Part shown: piece after piece, positions 54,425 through 63,814 of the stretch
Position numbering within the stretch: the first letter of the stretch is position 1
How the letters are laid out: each line of letters opens with the position of its first letter
Assembly (NCBI RefSeq): GCF_002910915.1
Contig: NZ_NEUF01000184.1
Span: forward strand, 1 to 64,000
Reading direction: 5' to 3'
Length of the DNA: 64,000 bases
DNA from: Streptomyces sp. SM10
GTDB taxonomy: Bacteria; Actinomycetota; Actinomycetes; Streptomycetales; Streptomycetaceae
Notes under the pieces: model-generated
Seen by the model: the letters and a program-made list of their open reading frames with translations, nothing else
Database searches by the model: none
What the model was told of the DNA's origin: nothing
Program-made: the position numbers and the translations under genes

Positions 54425-56332
54425 ATGGACATCGGCACGCCGGGCACGCAGGCCCCGGCCGACCTTGCCTGGCTGCGCGGGGTGGACGCATACACCATGG
54501 GCGCGTACCCGCAGGCCGAGGAGGAGTTCAGAACCGCGGTGCGTTTCGACCCCGGCATGGCCGACGGCTGGCTGGGCCTGCACGCGCTGCGGATCGACAC
54601 CGCCACGGCCCTGTTACGCATGTACCGCCATCGCGACCGCTTCGGCGAGCAGCGTGCCCGCCATCGCCGCACGCTCAACTCCTGGTACTGGCTGGGGTGG
54701 TGGGTGCAGCCGGTGCTGGAGAGCCCACGCGACCTGCTCCTCGCCCACGCCTCGCACTGGCTCGACGGCCGTCATGTGCCGGAGCTGGACCGGGCGTTGG
54801 CCGGTCTGCCGCCGGTCGACACCGATCACCAGGTGCGGTTCCTGCACGCCTGCCGCTCCTACCTGGTGAAGGACTGGGACCAGCTCGTGCGCACCACGGA
54901 ACAACTGGTCGACGATCCGCTGCTCGGCATCGAGGCGGGGCTCTTCGGTGGCATGGCTCGGGTGCGTCTGGAGATGTACGGGCAGGCGGAGCCCCTCCTG
55001 TCCGCCGCACTGATGCGGTGCCGCAGCGAGCAGCCGCAGCGCAAGGAGCTGCGATACTGGCTGGCGCGGGCCCATGAGGGCACCGGGCGCAGTGCGGCGG
55101 CCCTGCCCCTGTACCGGGCGGTGCACCGGGTCGACCCGGCCTTCATGGACACCTCGGCCCGGCTCGCGGCGATCTCCGAGGGGGACGGCTACGACGAGGC
55201 CGCCGATCTCGCCTCGGTCTCCCTGGCCGGTGTCGGTTCGGACGGCGCGGGCGCGGAGGCCCAGACGGACGGGGACATGGCGCTCGGTACCGATCTGGCG
55301 GACGGCCGGGATCCCTGGCCCGGCGCCGACCCGGGGGGCCTTCCCGGGGCCACGCTGCCGGCGTCCGGCCCCGGCGCGGACGGGGCGCGGGCGAAACCGG
55401 GGGCCCCGAAGGCCGCCGTCTTCCCCGCGGGGCCGAGCGATCCGGTGATGCTCGCGGAGGCCCTGGCGGAGCTCGAGCGCATGGTCGGGCTGGAACCCGT
55501 GAAGCGCCAGGTCAAGGCCCTGTCCGCCCAGCTCAACATGGCACGTCTGCGTGCGGAGCAGGGGCTTCCGGTGCAGCCGCCCAAGCGCCACTTCGTCTTC
55601 TCCGGCCCGTCCGGGACGGGCAAGACCACGGTCGCCCGGATCCTGGGCAGGGTGTTCTACGCACTCGGGCTCCTCGGCGGTGACCATCTCGTCGAGGCCC
55701 AACGGTCCGACCTGGTCGGCGAGTTCCTCGGGCAGACCGCGGTGAAGGCCAACGAGCTGATCGACTCGGCTCTGGGCGGTGTGCTGTTCGTCGACGAGGC
55801 GTACAGCCTCTCCAACTCCGGTTACAGCAAGGGCGACGCGTACGGCGACGAGGCCCTGCAGGTGCTCCTCAAACGGGCCGAGGACAACCGGGACCACCTG
55901 GTCGTCATCCTCGCCGGGTACCCGGAGGGCATGGACCGGCTGCTCTCCACCAACCCGGGGCTGTCCTCGCGCTTCACCACGCGGGTCGACTTCCCGAGCT
56001 ACCGTCCGCTCGAACTCACGGCGATCGGCGAGGTGCTGGCCGCCGAGAACGGTGACGTGTGGGACCAGGAGTCCCTCGACGAGCTGCGCAGCATCAGCGG
56101 GCACGTGATCGACCAGGGCTGGATCGACGAGCTGGGCAACGGCCGCTTCCTGCGCACCCTGTACGAGAAGAGCTGCGCCTACCGTGATCTTCGGCTCTCC
56201 GGTTACGCCGCCGTGCCGACCCGGGACGATCTGGCCACCCTGCGTCTGCCGGACCTGATGCAGGCCTACGGCGAGGTGCTGTCCGGGCGGGGGCCCGTGA
56301 ACCGCGGGAAGCAGGAGCCCGGGACCCTGTAG
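54425..56332 (+). CDS. CbxX/CfqX (EccA-like) AAA ATPase with TPR-like N-domain and a TTA codon
   Basis: About 635 residues from the ATG at 54425 (GGGGGAC upstream). Residues 1-260 are TPR-like helical repeats. Residues about 265-345 are an Ala/Gly/Pro linker. Residues about 350-610 are the AAA domain: FSGPSGTGKTTVARILG (Walker A), GGVLFVDEAYSLS (Walker B), AGYPEGMDRLLSTNPGLSSR (sensor 1/Arg finger). This matches CbxX/EccA proteins, some of which serve type VII secretion; no Esx genes are nearby. Codon 64 is TTA (54614-54616), so full translation should need the developmentally controlled bldA tRNA. Confidence 0.88.
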   Translation: MDIGTPGTQAPADLAWLRGVDAYTMGAYPQAEEEFRTAVRFDPGMADGWLGLHALRIDTATALLRMYRHRDRFGEQRARHRRTLNSWYWLGWWVQPVLESPRDLLLAHASHWLDGRHVPELDRALAGLPPVDTDHQVRFLHACRSYLVKDWDQLVRTTEQLVDDPLLGIEAGLFGGMARVRLEMYGQAEPLLSAALMRCRSEQPQRKELRYWLARAHEGTGRSAAALPLYRAVHRVDPAFMDTSARLAAISEGDGYDEAADLASVSLAGVGSDGAGAEAQTDGDMALGTDLADGRDPWPGADPGGLPGATLPASGPGADGARAKPGAPKAAVFPAGPSDPVMLAEALAELERMVGLEPVKRQVKALSAQLNMARLRAEQGLPVQPPKRHFVFSGPSGTGKTTVARILGRVFYALGLLGGDHLVEAQRSDLVGEFLGQTAVKANELIDSALGGVLFVDEAYSLSNSGYSKGDAYGDEALQVLLKRAEDNRDHLVVILAGYPEGMDRLLSTNPGLSSRFTTRVDFPSYRPLELTAIGEVLAAENGDVWDQESLDELRSISGHVIDQGWIDELGNGRFLRTLYEKSCAYRDLRLSGYAAVPTRDDLATLRLPDLMQAYGEVLSGRGPVNRGKQEPGTL

Positions 56333-56349
56333 GGAGGGTCTCCGGCGCG

Positions 56350-56387
56350 CTCCTGCCGGGCCGCCCCGCAGGGCCGCCCGGCAGGAG
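56350..56387. terminator. Bidirectional terminator after the AAA ATPase gene
   Basis: CTCCTGCCGGGC (56350-56361) pairs perfectly with GCCCGGCAGGAG (56376-56387), 12 bp with a 14-nt loop, between convergent genes. Confidence 0.85.
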
Positions 56388-56390
56388 GGA

Positions 56391-57476
56391 TCAGCCAAGC
56401 GGAGCCATGGCCTTCGGCGCCTCGACCGTACGGCGGGGCACCGACACGCGGTGGGCCGGGTCCCTGACCTCGCCCACGAGCGTCTCCAGGACGTCCTCCA
56501 TGGCGACCAGGCCGAGCACCCTGCCCGACGCGTCGGCGACCTGGGCGAGGTGCGTCGCCGCACGCCGCATGACCGTCAGGGCGTCGTCCAGCGGGAGTTC
56601 CGCCCGTACGGTCGCCATAGGGCGCCAGATCTGCTGCGGAACGGCCCGCTCGCCGTCCTCCAGCTCCAGGACGTCCTTGACGTGCAGATACCCCATGAAG
56701 GGGCCGCCGCCCTCCGCGCAGACGGGAAAGCGCGAGAAGCCGGTCCGTACGGTCAGCTCCTCGACCCTGCGCGGGGTGACGGAGGGATCCACCGTCACCA
56801 GGGACGCCCGGTCCAGCAGGACGTCGGTGACAGGCCTGCTGCCCAGTTCGAGGGCGTCCCCGAGGCGTTCCTGCGCCTCGGGTTCCAGCAGGCCGGCGAG
56901 GCCCGCGTCCTCCACCAGCCGGTTGAGCTGCTCACTCGTGAAGACGGCCTCGACCTCGTCCTTCGGCTCGACGTTGAAGAGCCGCAGCACGAGCCGGGCG
57001 CATGCCCCCAGGGCCGAGGTGACCGGCCGGCAGAGCTTGGCGAAGCCGACCAGGCCGGGGCTGAGCCACATCGCGGTCCTCTCGGGGGCCGCCATCGCCA
57101 GGTTCTTCGGGACCATCTCGCCGATGACGAGGTGGAGGAAGACCACGGAGACGAGGGCCACCGCGAAGCCGAGCGGGTGGACGAGCCCCTCGGGCAGGTG
57201 CGCCGCGTGGAAGACCGGCTCCAGGAGGTGGGCGACGGTCGGCTCGGCGACGGCGCCGAGGGTGAGGGAGCAGATGGTGATGCCGAACTGTGCGGCGGCC
57301 ATCATCTGCGGCAGGTTCTCCAGGCCGTACAGGACCTGCCTGGCCCGGCTCGACCCGCCCGCCGCGAGGGGTTCGACCTGACTGCGCCGTACGGAGACGA
57401 GCGCGAACTCGGCGCCGACGAAGAAGCCGTTCGCCAGCACGAGGAGAGCGGCGAACACCAGCTGTACGAGGCTCAT
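56391..57476 (-). CDS. CNNM/hemolysin-family membrane protein with CBS pair
   Basis: A 361-residue protein. The N-terminal DUF21 domain (about 1-195) has four helices, beginning LVFAALLVLANGFFVGAEFA, and ends with MVPKNLAMAAPERTA. A CBS pair (about 215-335) follows, with no C-terminal CorC_HlyC domain. CNNM proteins are magnesium-related transporters or regulators; hemolysin is a historical name. It is ATGA-coupled to a longer paralogue upstream, and the two probably form a heterodimer. Confidence 0.9.
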   Translation of the reverse strand: MSLVQLVFAALLVLANGFFVGAEFALVSVRRSQVEPLAAGGSSRARQVLYGLENLPQMMAAAQFGITICSLTLGAVAEPTVAHLLEPVFHAAHLPEGLVHPLGFAVALVSVVFLHLVIGEMVPKNLAMAAPERTAMWLSPGLVGFAKLCRPVTSALGACARLVLRLFNVEPKDEVEAVFTSEQLNRLVEDAGLAGLLEPEAQERLGDALELGSRPVTDVLLDRASLVTVDPSVTPRRVEELTVRTGFSRFPVCAEGGGPFMGYLHVKDVLELEDGERAVPQQIWRPMATVRAELPLDDALTVMRRAATHLAQVADASGRVLGLVAMEDVLETLVGEVRDPAHRVSVPRRTVEAPKAMAPLG

Positions 57477-58840
57477 CGCACGGCCTCCATCAGATCCTGG
57501 GTGAGGCGTTCCGCCGGAGGGCCAGGAAGGTCCGTGAGACGGACGAAGCGGACCTGTTCGGCACGGTAGTGGCCGACCTGGCGGACGGAGATCCGCCAGC
57601 CGGGCAGCTCGGCCCGGTCACCCGGTGCGGGGATGCGCCCGAGCAGATCGGCGACCAGCCCCGCCACGGTCTCGTAGGGGCCCTCGGGCACGTCGAGGCC
57701 TATGCGGTGCAGGGTGAGCACCCGGGTGCTGCCCTCCACGTCCCAGCCGGCCCGTCCGTCGTCGGCGACGACGGGCGTCAGCTCGGGGCGGTCCGCGCCC
57801 TCCGCGTCGTGCTCGTCCCTGACCTCTCCGACGAGCTCCTCGATGATGTCCTCGAGGGTCACGACACCCGCGGTGCCGCCGTACTCGTCGACCACGACGG
57901 CTATCGGCTGCTCGCTGCGCAGCCGCTGGAGCAGTTGTTCGACGGGCAGGGTCTCCGGCACCAGGAGCGGGGGCACGGCGATGCGGCTCACCGGGGTGCG
58001 CATCCGGTCCTCGGAGGCGACGGCCAGGGCGTTCTTGAGGTGGACCATGCCGACGACCTCGTCGATGCGGTCCCGGTAGACGGGAAAGCGCGACAGGCCG
58101 GTGGCACGGGTGAGGTTGAGGACGTCGGCGGCCGTCGCCGACGTCTGCAGCGCGCTGACCTTCACCCGCGGGGTCATGACGTGCTGCGCGGTGAGGCCGG
58201 CCAGGGACAGGGTCCGCACGAAGAGATCGGCGGTGTCCTGCTCCAGGGTTCCCGCCTCGGCGGAGTGGCGGGCCAGGGAGACCAGCTCGCCCGGGGTCCT
58301 CGCGGAGGCGAGTTCGTCGGTCGGCTCGACGCCCAGCAGCCGGACCAGCCGGTTGGCGACGGTGTTCAGGGCGGTGATCACCGGCCGCAGGAGGGTGGAG
58401 AAGCGGTGCTGGGGCCCGGCGACGAACCGGGCGACCTGGAGCGGCCGTGAGACCGCCCAGTTCTTCGGCACGAGCTCGCCGATCACCATCTGCACGGCGG
58501 CGGCGAACAGCATGCCGGCCACGACGCTCACCCCGGGCACGGCCCCTGAGGGCAGTCCGGTGGCGGTGAGCGGTCCGGTGAGGAGCTGGGCGAGCGCCGG
58601 TTCGGCGAGCATGCCGACGACCAGCGAGGTGATGGTGATGCCGAGCTGGGTGCCGGAGAGCTGGAAGGAGAGTTCGCGCAGGGCGGCGACGACGGTGCGG
58701 GCCCTGCGGTCGCCTTCGGCGGCGGCGCGTTCGGCGTCCGGCCGTTCCACCGTGACGAGCCCGAATTCGGCTGCCACGAAGAACCCGTTGGCGAGGATGA
58801 GAAGGAATGCCGCGAGGAGCAGCAACAGGGGGGTGGTCAT
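57473..58840 (-). CDS. CNNM/hemolysin-family membrane protein with CorC_HlyC domain
   Basis: A 455-residue paralogue of the downstream protein: DUF21 (about 1-195, LAAFLLILANGFFVAAEFGL), CBS pair (about 205-340, with DEYGGTAGVVTLEDIIEELV) and C-terminal CorC_HlyC domain (about 355-440). Its order and length fit CNNM proteins that bind nucleotide and Mg2+. The paired long-short arrangement is common in actinobacteria and suggests a joint transporter. Confidence 0.92.
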   Translation of the reverse strand: MTTPLLLLLAAFLLILANGFFVAAEFGLVTVERPDAERAAAEGDRRARTVVAALRELSFQLSGTQLGITITSLVVGMLAEPALAQLLTGPLTATGLPSGAVPGVSVVAGMLFAAAVQMVIGELVPKNWAVSRPLQVARFVAGPQHRFSTLLRPVITALNTVANRLVRLLGVEPTDELASARTPGELVSLARHSAEAGTLEQDTADLFVRTLSLAGLTAQHVMTPRVKVSALQTSATAADVLNLTRATGLSRFPVYRDRIDEVVGMVHLKNALAVASEDRMRTPVSRIAVPPLLVPETLPVEQLLQRLRSEQPIAVVVDEYGGTAGVVTLEDIIEELVGEVRDEHDAEGADRPELTPVVADDGRAGWDVEGSTRVLTLHRIGLDVPEGPYETVAGLVADLLGRIPAPGDRAELPGWRISVRQVGHYRAEQVRFVRLTDLPGPPAERLTQDLMEAVR

Positions 58841-59028
58841 GCCGCCGCCTCCGGAGAGAGGGCGGCGCAGGTACTACCGGACGATCCGTCCATTGCTGGA
58901 GGGAGTCACTCCTTGGGTCGCAGGAATGTGCCCCGCGGGCCTGGGGGGCCTTCTGGTGCGGGGCGGGGCGCACCCGGTGCGCCGCCGGATCCAGAATAAT
59001 CGGGATCCGGCCGAACGGGGCAGGGGGC

Positions 59029-59508
59029 TCAGCCGTTCTCCGTGGCGTCCTTCACTCCGCTGCCGTGGAGTTCGGTGAGGGCACGGAGTGCGCGGGCGTC
59101 ACGAATGGCCTGTTTCTTGGCCATTCCGGGCTGGATGCCGAGCGCGGGCATGCTGGTGCCGTCGCTGAGGTCGAGGAAGACCCAGGGGTCGCCGGCACGG
59201 AGATTGACGCGGAGGATCTCGGCCCAGGCCAGCCGGCGCGAACGGGTGATGTTGACGACCGTGACCCCGGTCTCGTCGGCGGTGACACGGGGCCTGCTGA
59301 GCAGGACGAGGACGCCGAGGAAGAGCAGGGCGACGAAGACGAAGCTGGCCCGCTCCCCCGCGCCGAGGTTCTCCAGGATCATCGCGACCGCCGTGATGAC
59401 GACGAAGGTCGCCGCCCCCACGGTCAGCAGGACCACCCGGGTGAGGGTGGGCCTGAAGGTGGCCGGAAGGGCGGGGAGTTCGTTCGGCCTGGGCGAGGGG
59501 GCGGGCAT
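59029..59508 (-). CDS. Small membrane protein with bacterial PH domain
   Basis: A 159-residue protein with two helices (about 24-46 and 55-70) and a C-terminal bacterial PH-like domain. The latter has RPRVTADETGVTVVNITRSR and RLAWAEILRVNL. It lies 38 bp downstream of hisG on the same strand and may be the last gene of the rib-his operon. The function is unknown; such PH modules stabilise membrane complexes. Confidence 0.8.
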   Translation of the reverse strand: MPAPSPRPNELPALPATFRPTLTRVVLLTVGAATFVVITAVAMILENLGAGERASFVFVALLFLGVLVLLSRPRVTADETGVTVVNITRSRRLAWAEILRVNLRAGDPWVFLDLSDGTSMPALGIQPGMAKKQAIRDARALRALTELHGSGVKDATENG

Positions 59509-59546
59509 GGCGGCGCTGTGGTCCTTAGAGGTGCTGGTGCCGGCCG

Positions 59547-60395
59547 TCAGAGGCGGCAGGCGTGGATGGCCGTGGTGAGGATGGCGCGCGCACCCAGCTC
59601 GTACAGGTCGTCCATGATCCGCTGGGCCTCCTTGGAGGCGACCATGGAGCGGACGGCGACCCAGCCCTCGTGGTGCAGCGGGGAGATCGTCGGCGACTCC
59701 AGGCCCGGGGTGAGGGCTACGGCGCGCTCCAGGTGCTCGACGCGGCAGTCGTAGTCCATCATCACGTAGCTGCGGGCGACCAGGACGCCCTGCAGCCGGC
59801 GCAGGAACTGCTGCACCTTGGGGTCGTCGTCGACGGCCCCCCTGCGGCGGATCACAACGGCTTCCGACGTCATGATCGGCTCGCCGATGATCTCGAGCCC
59901 CGCGTTGCGCATGCTGGTGCCGGTCTCGACGACGTCCGCGATGACCTGGGCGACACCGAGCTCGATGGCGGTCTCGACCGCACCGTCGAGGTGGACGACG
60001 GAGGCCTTCACCCCGGCATCGGCCAGGTGCGCGGCGACGATGCCCTCGTAGGACGTGGCGATCGTCATGCCGTCGAAGTCCTGGGGGCCGGCGGCCGTGC
60101 CCGGCTTGGTGGCGTAGCGGAAGGTCGACCGGGCGAAGCCGAGCTGGAGGATCTCCTCGGCGTCGGCACCGGAGTCCAGCAGCAGGTCGCGGCCGGTGAT
60201 CCCGATGTCCAGGCGGCCGGAGCTGACGTAGATCGCGATGTCGCGCGGCCTCAGGTAGAAGAACTCCACCTCGTTGGTGGGGTCGACGAGGACGAGCTCC
60301 TTCGACTCCTTGCGCTGCCGGTAACCCGCCTCATGGAGCATCGCCATCGCAGGCCCGGAGATTGCACCCTTGTTGGGGACGGCGATGCGCAGCAT
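59547..60395 (-). CDS. hisG: ATP phosphoribosyltransferase
   Basis: A 282-residue long-form HisG. The catalytic domains include LRIAVPNKGAISGPAMAML (1-20) and the PRPP loop DVVETGTSMRNAGLEII (about 155-171). The C-terminal about 75 residues are the ACT-like histidine-feedback domain, ending with TIHACRL-like ILTTAIHACRL. It makes phosphoribosyl-ATP, the first step of histidine synthesis. It lies 55 bp downstream of hisE. Confidence 0.97.
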   Translation of the reverse strand: MLRIAVPNKGAISGPAMAMLHEAGYRQRKESKELVLVDPTNEVEFFYLRPRDIAIYVSSGRLDIGITGRDLLLDSGADAEEILQLGFARSTFRYATKPGTAAGPQDFDGMTIATSYEGIVAAHLADAGVKASVVHLDGAVETAIELGVAQVIADVVETGTSMRNAGLEIIGEPIMTSEAVVIRRRGAVDDDPKVQQFLRRLQGVLVARSYVMMDYDCRVEHLERAVALTPGLESPTISPLHHEGWVAVRSMVASKEAQRIMDDLYELGARAILTTAIHACRL

Positions 60396-60450
60396 GAGGT
60401 CAGGTTTCCTTTGTGCGGAGGGGTTCCGGGAACGTACGTGCGGGTCGTGC

Positions 60451-60723
60451 TCAGAGGTGGGCGTAGACGTCGTCGAGGGAGATCCCGCGGGCGACCATCA
60501 TCACCTGGACGTGGTAGAGCAGCTGCGAGATCTCCTCGGCAGCGGCTTCCTTGCCCTCGTATTCGGCGGCCATCCAGACCTCGGCGGCCTCCTCGACGAC
60601 CTTCTTGCCGATGGCATGCACGCCCTTGCCCACCAGCTCGGCGGTGCGGGAGGTGGAGGGGTCGCCGTCGGCGGCCTTGAGCTGGAGCTCGGCGAAGAGC
60701 TCTTCGAAGGTTTTGTTCGCCAT
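60451..60723 (-). CDS. hisE: Phosphoribosyl-ATP pyrophosphatase
   Basis: A 90-residue all-helical MazG-like pyrophosphohydrolase, the normal stand-alone HisE size. AIGKKVVEEAAEVWMAAEYE (about 37-56) and EEISQLLYHVQVMM (about 62-75) carry the metal-binding acidic residues. It converts phosphoribosyl-ATP to phosphoribosyl-AMP, the second step of histidine synthesis, and sits between ribH and hisG. Confidence 0.97.
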   Translation of the reverse strand: MANKTFEELFAELQLKAADGDPSTSRTAELVGKGVHAIGKKVVEEAAEVWMAAEYEGKEAAAEEISQLLYHVQVMMVARGISLDDVYAHL

Positions 60724-60758
60724 GATGGTCCTTAGAATACGGGGTCCCGGACCGCTGC

Positions 60759-61244
60759 TCAGCGCCAGGGTTCGCTGACGGTGCGCAGTGTGGCCGCGGT
60801 GGCCACCGCCGCGGTGACCGCTTCGTGGCCCTTGTCCTCGTTGGACCCCTCGAGTCCGGCCCGGTCCAGGGCCTGTTCCTCGTTGTCACAGGTGAGCACG
60901 CCGAAGCCGACGGGAACCCCGGTGTCGACCGTGACCTGGGTGAGGCCGTTGGTCACGCCCTGGGACACGTATTCGAAGTGCGGGGTGCCGCCGCGGATGA
61001 TCACCCCGAGGGCGACGATCGCGTCATAGCCGCGGCCCGCGAGCACCTTGGCCACCACCGGGAGCTCGAAGCTGCCGGGGACCCGCAGCAGCGTCGGCTC
61101 GTCGATGCCCAGGTCGTGCAGGGCGCGCAGGGCCCCGTCGACGAGCCCGTCCATGACCTGCTCGTGCCACTGGGCCGCGATGACCGCCACCCGCAGGTCT
61201 CCGCAGTTACGTACGGACAGTTCGGGTGCACCCTTGCCGCTCAT
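60759..61244 (-). CDS. ribH: 6,7-dimethyl-8-ribityllumazine synthase
   Basis: A 161-residue protein with the lumazine synthase fold: AVIAAQWHEQVMDGLVDGAL (about 16-35), VPGSFELPVVAKVLAGRGYD (about 54) and the catalytic His region GGTPHFEYVSQGVTNG (about 85-100). It condenses the ribityl pyrimidine with dihydroxybutanone phosphate, probably as a 60-subunit capsid or decamer. There is a 25-bp gap from ribBA. Confidence 0.97.
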   Translation of the reverse strand: MSGKGAPELSVRNCGDLRVAVIAAQWHEQVMDGLVDGALRALHDLGIDEPTLLRVPGSFELPVVAKVLAGRGYDAIVALGVIIRGGTPHFEYVSQGVTNGLTQVTVDTGVPVGFGVLTCDNEEQALDRAGLEGSNEDKGHEAVTAAVATAATLRTVSEPWR

Positions 61245-61269
61245 GTCTCTCCTGTGTGTTCGTCGGTGC

Positions 61270-62556
61270 TTACTGGTTGCCGCAGGCGGACGCGGTGGCG
61301 TCGAGCCAGGGCAGGTCGTGGCCCATCCGGTCGCGCTTGGTGCGCAGGTACCGGAGGTTGTGCTCGCCGGCCTGGACGGGCATGGGCTCGCGCCCGGTGA
61401 CCTCGAGTCCGTGGCGTACGAGCGCGGCGGTCTTGTCCGGGTTGTTGGTCATCAGCCGCAGGGTGCGCACCCCGAGGTCCCGCAGGATCTGGGCGCCCGC
61501 CGCGTAGTCCCTGGCGTCGGCAGGGAGGCCGAGTTCGAGGTTGGCGTCGAGGGTGTCGGAGCCACGCTCCTGCAGTTCGTACGCGCGCAGCTTGGAGAGC
61601 AGCCCGATGCCGCGGCCCTCGTGGCCGCGCAGATAGACGACGACCCCGCGGCCCTCGGCCGTGACGCGCTCCATCGAGGTGTGCAGCTGTGGACCGCAGT
61701 CGCAGCGCTGCGACTGGAAGATGTCGCCGGTCAGGCATTCGGAGTGGACCCGGACGAGGACGTCCTGGCCGTCGCCGATGTCACCGTGGACGAGTGCCAC
61801 GTGCTCGACGCCGTCGACGGTGGAGCGGTAGCCGTACGCGGTGAACGGGCCGAAGGTGGTGGGCAGCCGGACCTCGGCCTCGCGGCGGACCGTGGGCTCG
61901 GAGCTGCGGCGGTAGGCGATCAGGTCCTCGATGGAGATGATCGTGAGGCCGTGCTTGCGCGCGAAGGGAACGAGTTCGGGCAGCCGCAGCATCACCCCGT
62001 CCTCGCCGGCGATCTCGACGATGGCGCCCGCGGGGCGCAGTCCGGCGAGCCGGGCCAGGTCCACGGCGGCCTCGGTGTGACCGTTGCGGACGAGGACACC
62101 GCCGGTGCGGGCGCGCAGCGGGAAGACGTGGCCGGGCCGCACGAAGTCACCGGGGCCTGCCTTGCCGCCCGCCAGCATCCGGAGCGTGGTGGCGCGGTCG
62201 GCCGCGGAGATCCCGGTGGTCACGCCGTGCTCCGCGGAGGCGTCCACGGAGACGGTGAAGGCGGTCTTCATCGACTCGGTGTTGTGGGTGACCATCTGCG
62301 GGAGTTCGAGGCGCTCCAGCTCGTCGTTCTCCATGGGCGCGCAGATCAGGCCGCGGCACTCGCTCATCATGAAGGCGACGATCTCGGGGGTCGCCTTCTC
62401 GGCGGCGATGACGAGGTCGCCCTCGTTCTCCCGGTCCTCGTCGTCGACGACGACGACGGGCCGGCCGGCGGCGATGTCGCGGATCGCCTGCTCGACGGGG
62501 TCGAGCGAGAGGTCCTCGCGGGTGCGGTCGTGCAACCAGGTGGGCTGGGCAGTCAT
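61270..62556 (-). CDS. ribBA: Bifunctional DHBP synthase / GTP cyclohydrolase II
   Basis: 428 residues from the ATG at 62556, which overlaps the ribM stop (ATGA). The DHBP synthase domain (about 15-215) has VVVVDDEDRENEGDL with its metal Glu and Asp. The cyclohydrolase II domain (about 220-420) has the zinc Cys in VHSECLTGDIFQSQRCDCGP and RGHEGRGIGL. It supplies both committed precursors of riboflavin from ribulose 5-phosphate and GTP. Confidence 0.97.
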   Translation of the reverse strand: MTAQPTWLHDRTREDLSLDPVEQAIRDIAAGRPVVVVDDEDRENEGDLVIAAEKATPEIVAFMMSECRGLICAPMENDELERLELPQMVTHNTESMKTAFTVSVDASAEHGVTTGISAADRATTLRMLAGGKAGPGDFVRPGHVFPLRARTGGVLVRNGHTEAAVDLARLAGLRPAGAIVEIAGEDGVMLRLPELVPFARKHGLTIISIEDLIAYRRSSEPTVRREAEVRLPTTFGPFTAYGYRSTVDGVEHVALVHGDIGDGQDVLVRVHSECLTGDIFQSQRCDCGPQLHTSMERVTAEGRGVVVYLRGHEGRGIGLLSKLRAYELQERGSDTLDANLELGLPADARDYAAGAQILRDLGVRTLRLMTNNPDKTAALVRHGLEVTGREPMPVQAGEHNLRYLRTKRDRMGHDLPWLDATASACGNQ

Positions 62557-63197
62557 GCCGTGGCTCCTTCCAGAGCTGGTGTCCGCGTACGCAGCCACCA
62601 GTCGCGCATGCCCCACAGGACGAGGGCGCCGTAGACGACGTAGATGAGACCGGAGAAGGCGAGGCCGCTGTGGAAGTTGAGCGGTACGCCGACGAGGTCG
62701 ACGAGCAGCCAGGCGAACCAGAACTCGACCATGCCGCGCGCCTGGGCGATCATCGCCACGAGGGTGCCGGCGAAGATGTAGGCGTCGGCCCACGGGCTCC
62801 AGGAGAGCGACGGGAAGGCCGTGAACAGCCCGCCGACGGCGAGCGTGCCGAGCGCGGCGCCGCCCACCAGGTACCCACGCTCGCGCCAGGTGGCGAAGCG
62901 CACGGCGAGGGTGCCGTCCTGCGCCTGCTGCCTGCCGCGGGTCCACTGCTGCCAGCCCCAGACGGCCACGGCGATGACGATCAGCTGCTTGCCGACGCTG
63001 CCCGCCTGCTGCACGGAGACGTTCGCGGCGACCAGGACGACGCCGGACAGGAGCTGGGCGGGCCAGGTCCACACCGAGCGGAGCCAGCCGAGGGCCAGGG
63101 CGATCAGGCCGATCGTGTTGCCGATCATGTCCGACCAGATGATGTGCTGGTCGAAGGCGGTGAACGCCTCCGAGTTCAGCCAGTCCAGGGCGCTCAT
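62553..63197 (-). CDS. ribM: RibM/PnuC-family riboflavin transporter
   Basis: A 214-residue membrane protein with about seven helices. The PnuC-family pattern WTWPAQLLSGVVLVAANVSV (about 43-62) and WFAWLLVDLVGVPLNFHSGL (about 157) is clear. Members located inside actinobacterial rib operons (RibM of S. davawensis, PnuX of Corynebacterium) transport riboflavin rather than nicotinamide riboside. The position between ribE and ribBA, with 4-bp overlaps on both sides, supports this. Confidence 0.88.
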   Translation of the reverse strand: MSALDWLNSEAFTAFDQHIIWSDMIGNTIGLIALALGWLRSVWTWPAQLLSGVVLVAANVSVQQAGSVGKQLIVIAVAVWGWQQWTRGRQQAQDGTLAVRFATWRERGYLVGGAALGTLAVGGLFTAFPSLSWSPWADAYIFAGTLVAMIAQARGMVEFWFAWLLVDLVGVPLNFHSGLAFSGLIYVVYGALVLWGMRDWWLRTRTPALEGATA

Positions 63198-63814
63198 GCG
63201 ACCGGCTCCCCGGGCGCGGGGGCGGTGCCGTGGGCGAGCAGCCGTTCGACGTACTTGGCGAGGACGTCCACCTCGAGGTTGACCGGGTCGCCGGGGACCT
63301 TGAGGCCGAGCGTGGTCAGCGCGAGTGTGGTGGGGATGAGGCTGATCGTGAAGAAGTCGGGCCCCGCGTCGACGACGGTCAGGCTCACCCCGTCGACGGT
63401 GATCGAGCCCTTCTCCACGACGTAGCGGGTCAGACCTGCGGGCAGGGAGATCGTGACGAGCTCCCAGTTCTCGGAGACCTTGCGCTCGACGATGTGGCCG
63501 GTGCCGTCCACGTGCCCCTGGACGATATGGCCGCCGAGGCGGCCGCCGAGCGCCATGGGGCGCTCCAGGTTGACCCGGGAGCCGGCCGCCAGCGCGCCGA
63601 GGCTGGAGCGGTCCAGCGTCTCGGCCATGACGTCGGCGGTGAACTCGTTCTCCCCGAGGTCCACGACGGTGAGGCAGACGCCGTTGACGGCGATGGAGTC
63701 GCCGTGTTTGGCGCCCTCGGTCACCACGGGGCCCCGCAGTCGGAAACGGGAGGCGTCCTCGAGCTTCTCGACGGCCGTGACCTCACCCAGTTCTTCGACG
63801 ATTCCGGTGAACAC
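63194..63814 (-). CDS. ribE: Riboflavin synthase alpha chain
   Basis: A 206-residue protein from a GTG immediately after the ribD stop codon. It starts with MFTGIVEELG and contains two lumazine-binding repeats: NGVCLTVVD in the first and HIVQGHVDGTGHIVE plus VDGVSLTVVD in the second. It dismutates two lumazines into riboflavin. The C-terminal LLAHGTAPAPGEPVA is a short extension. Its stop overlaps the ribM start. Confidence 0.97.
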   Translation of the reverse strand: MFTGIVEELGEVTAVEKLEDASRFRLRGPVVTEGAKHGDSIAVNGVCLTVVDLGENEFTADVMAETLDRSSLGALAAGSRVNLERPMALGGRLGGHIVQGHVDGTGHIVERKVSENWELVTISLPAGLTRYVVEKGSITVDGVSLTVVDAGPDFFTISLIPTTLALTTLGLKVPGDPVNLEVDVLAKYVERLLAHGTAPAPGEPVA

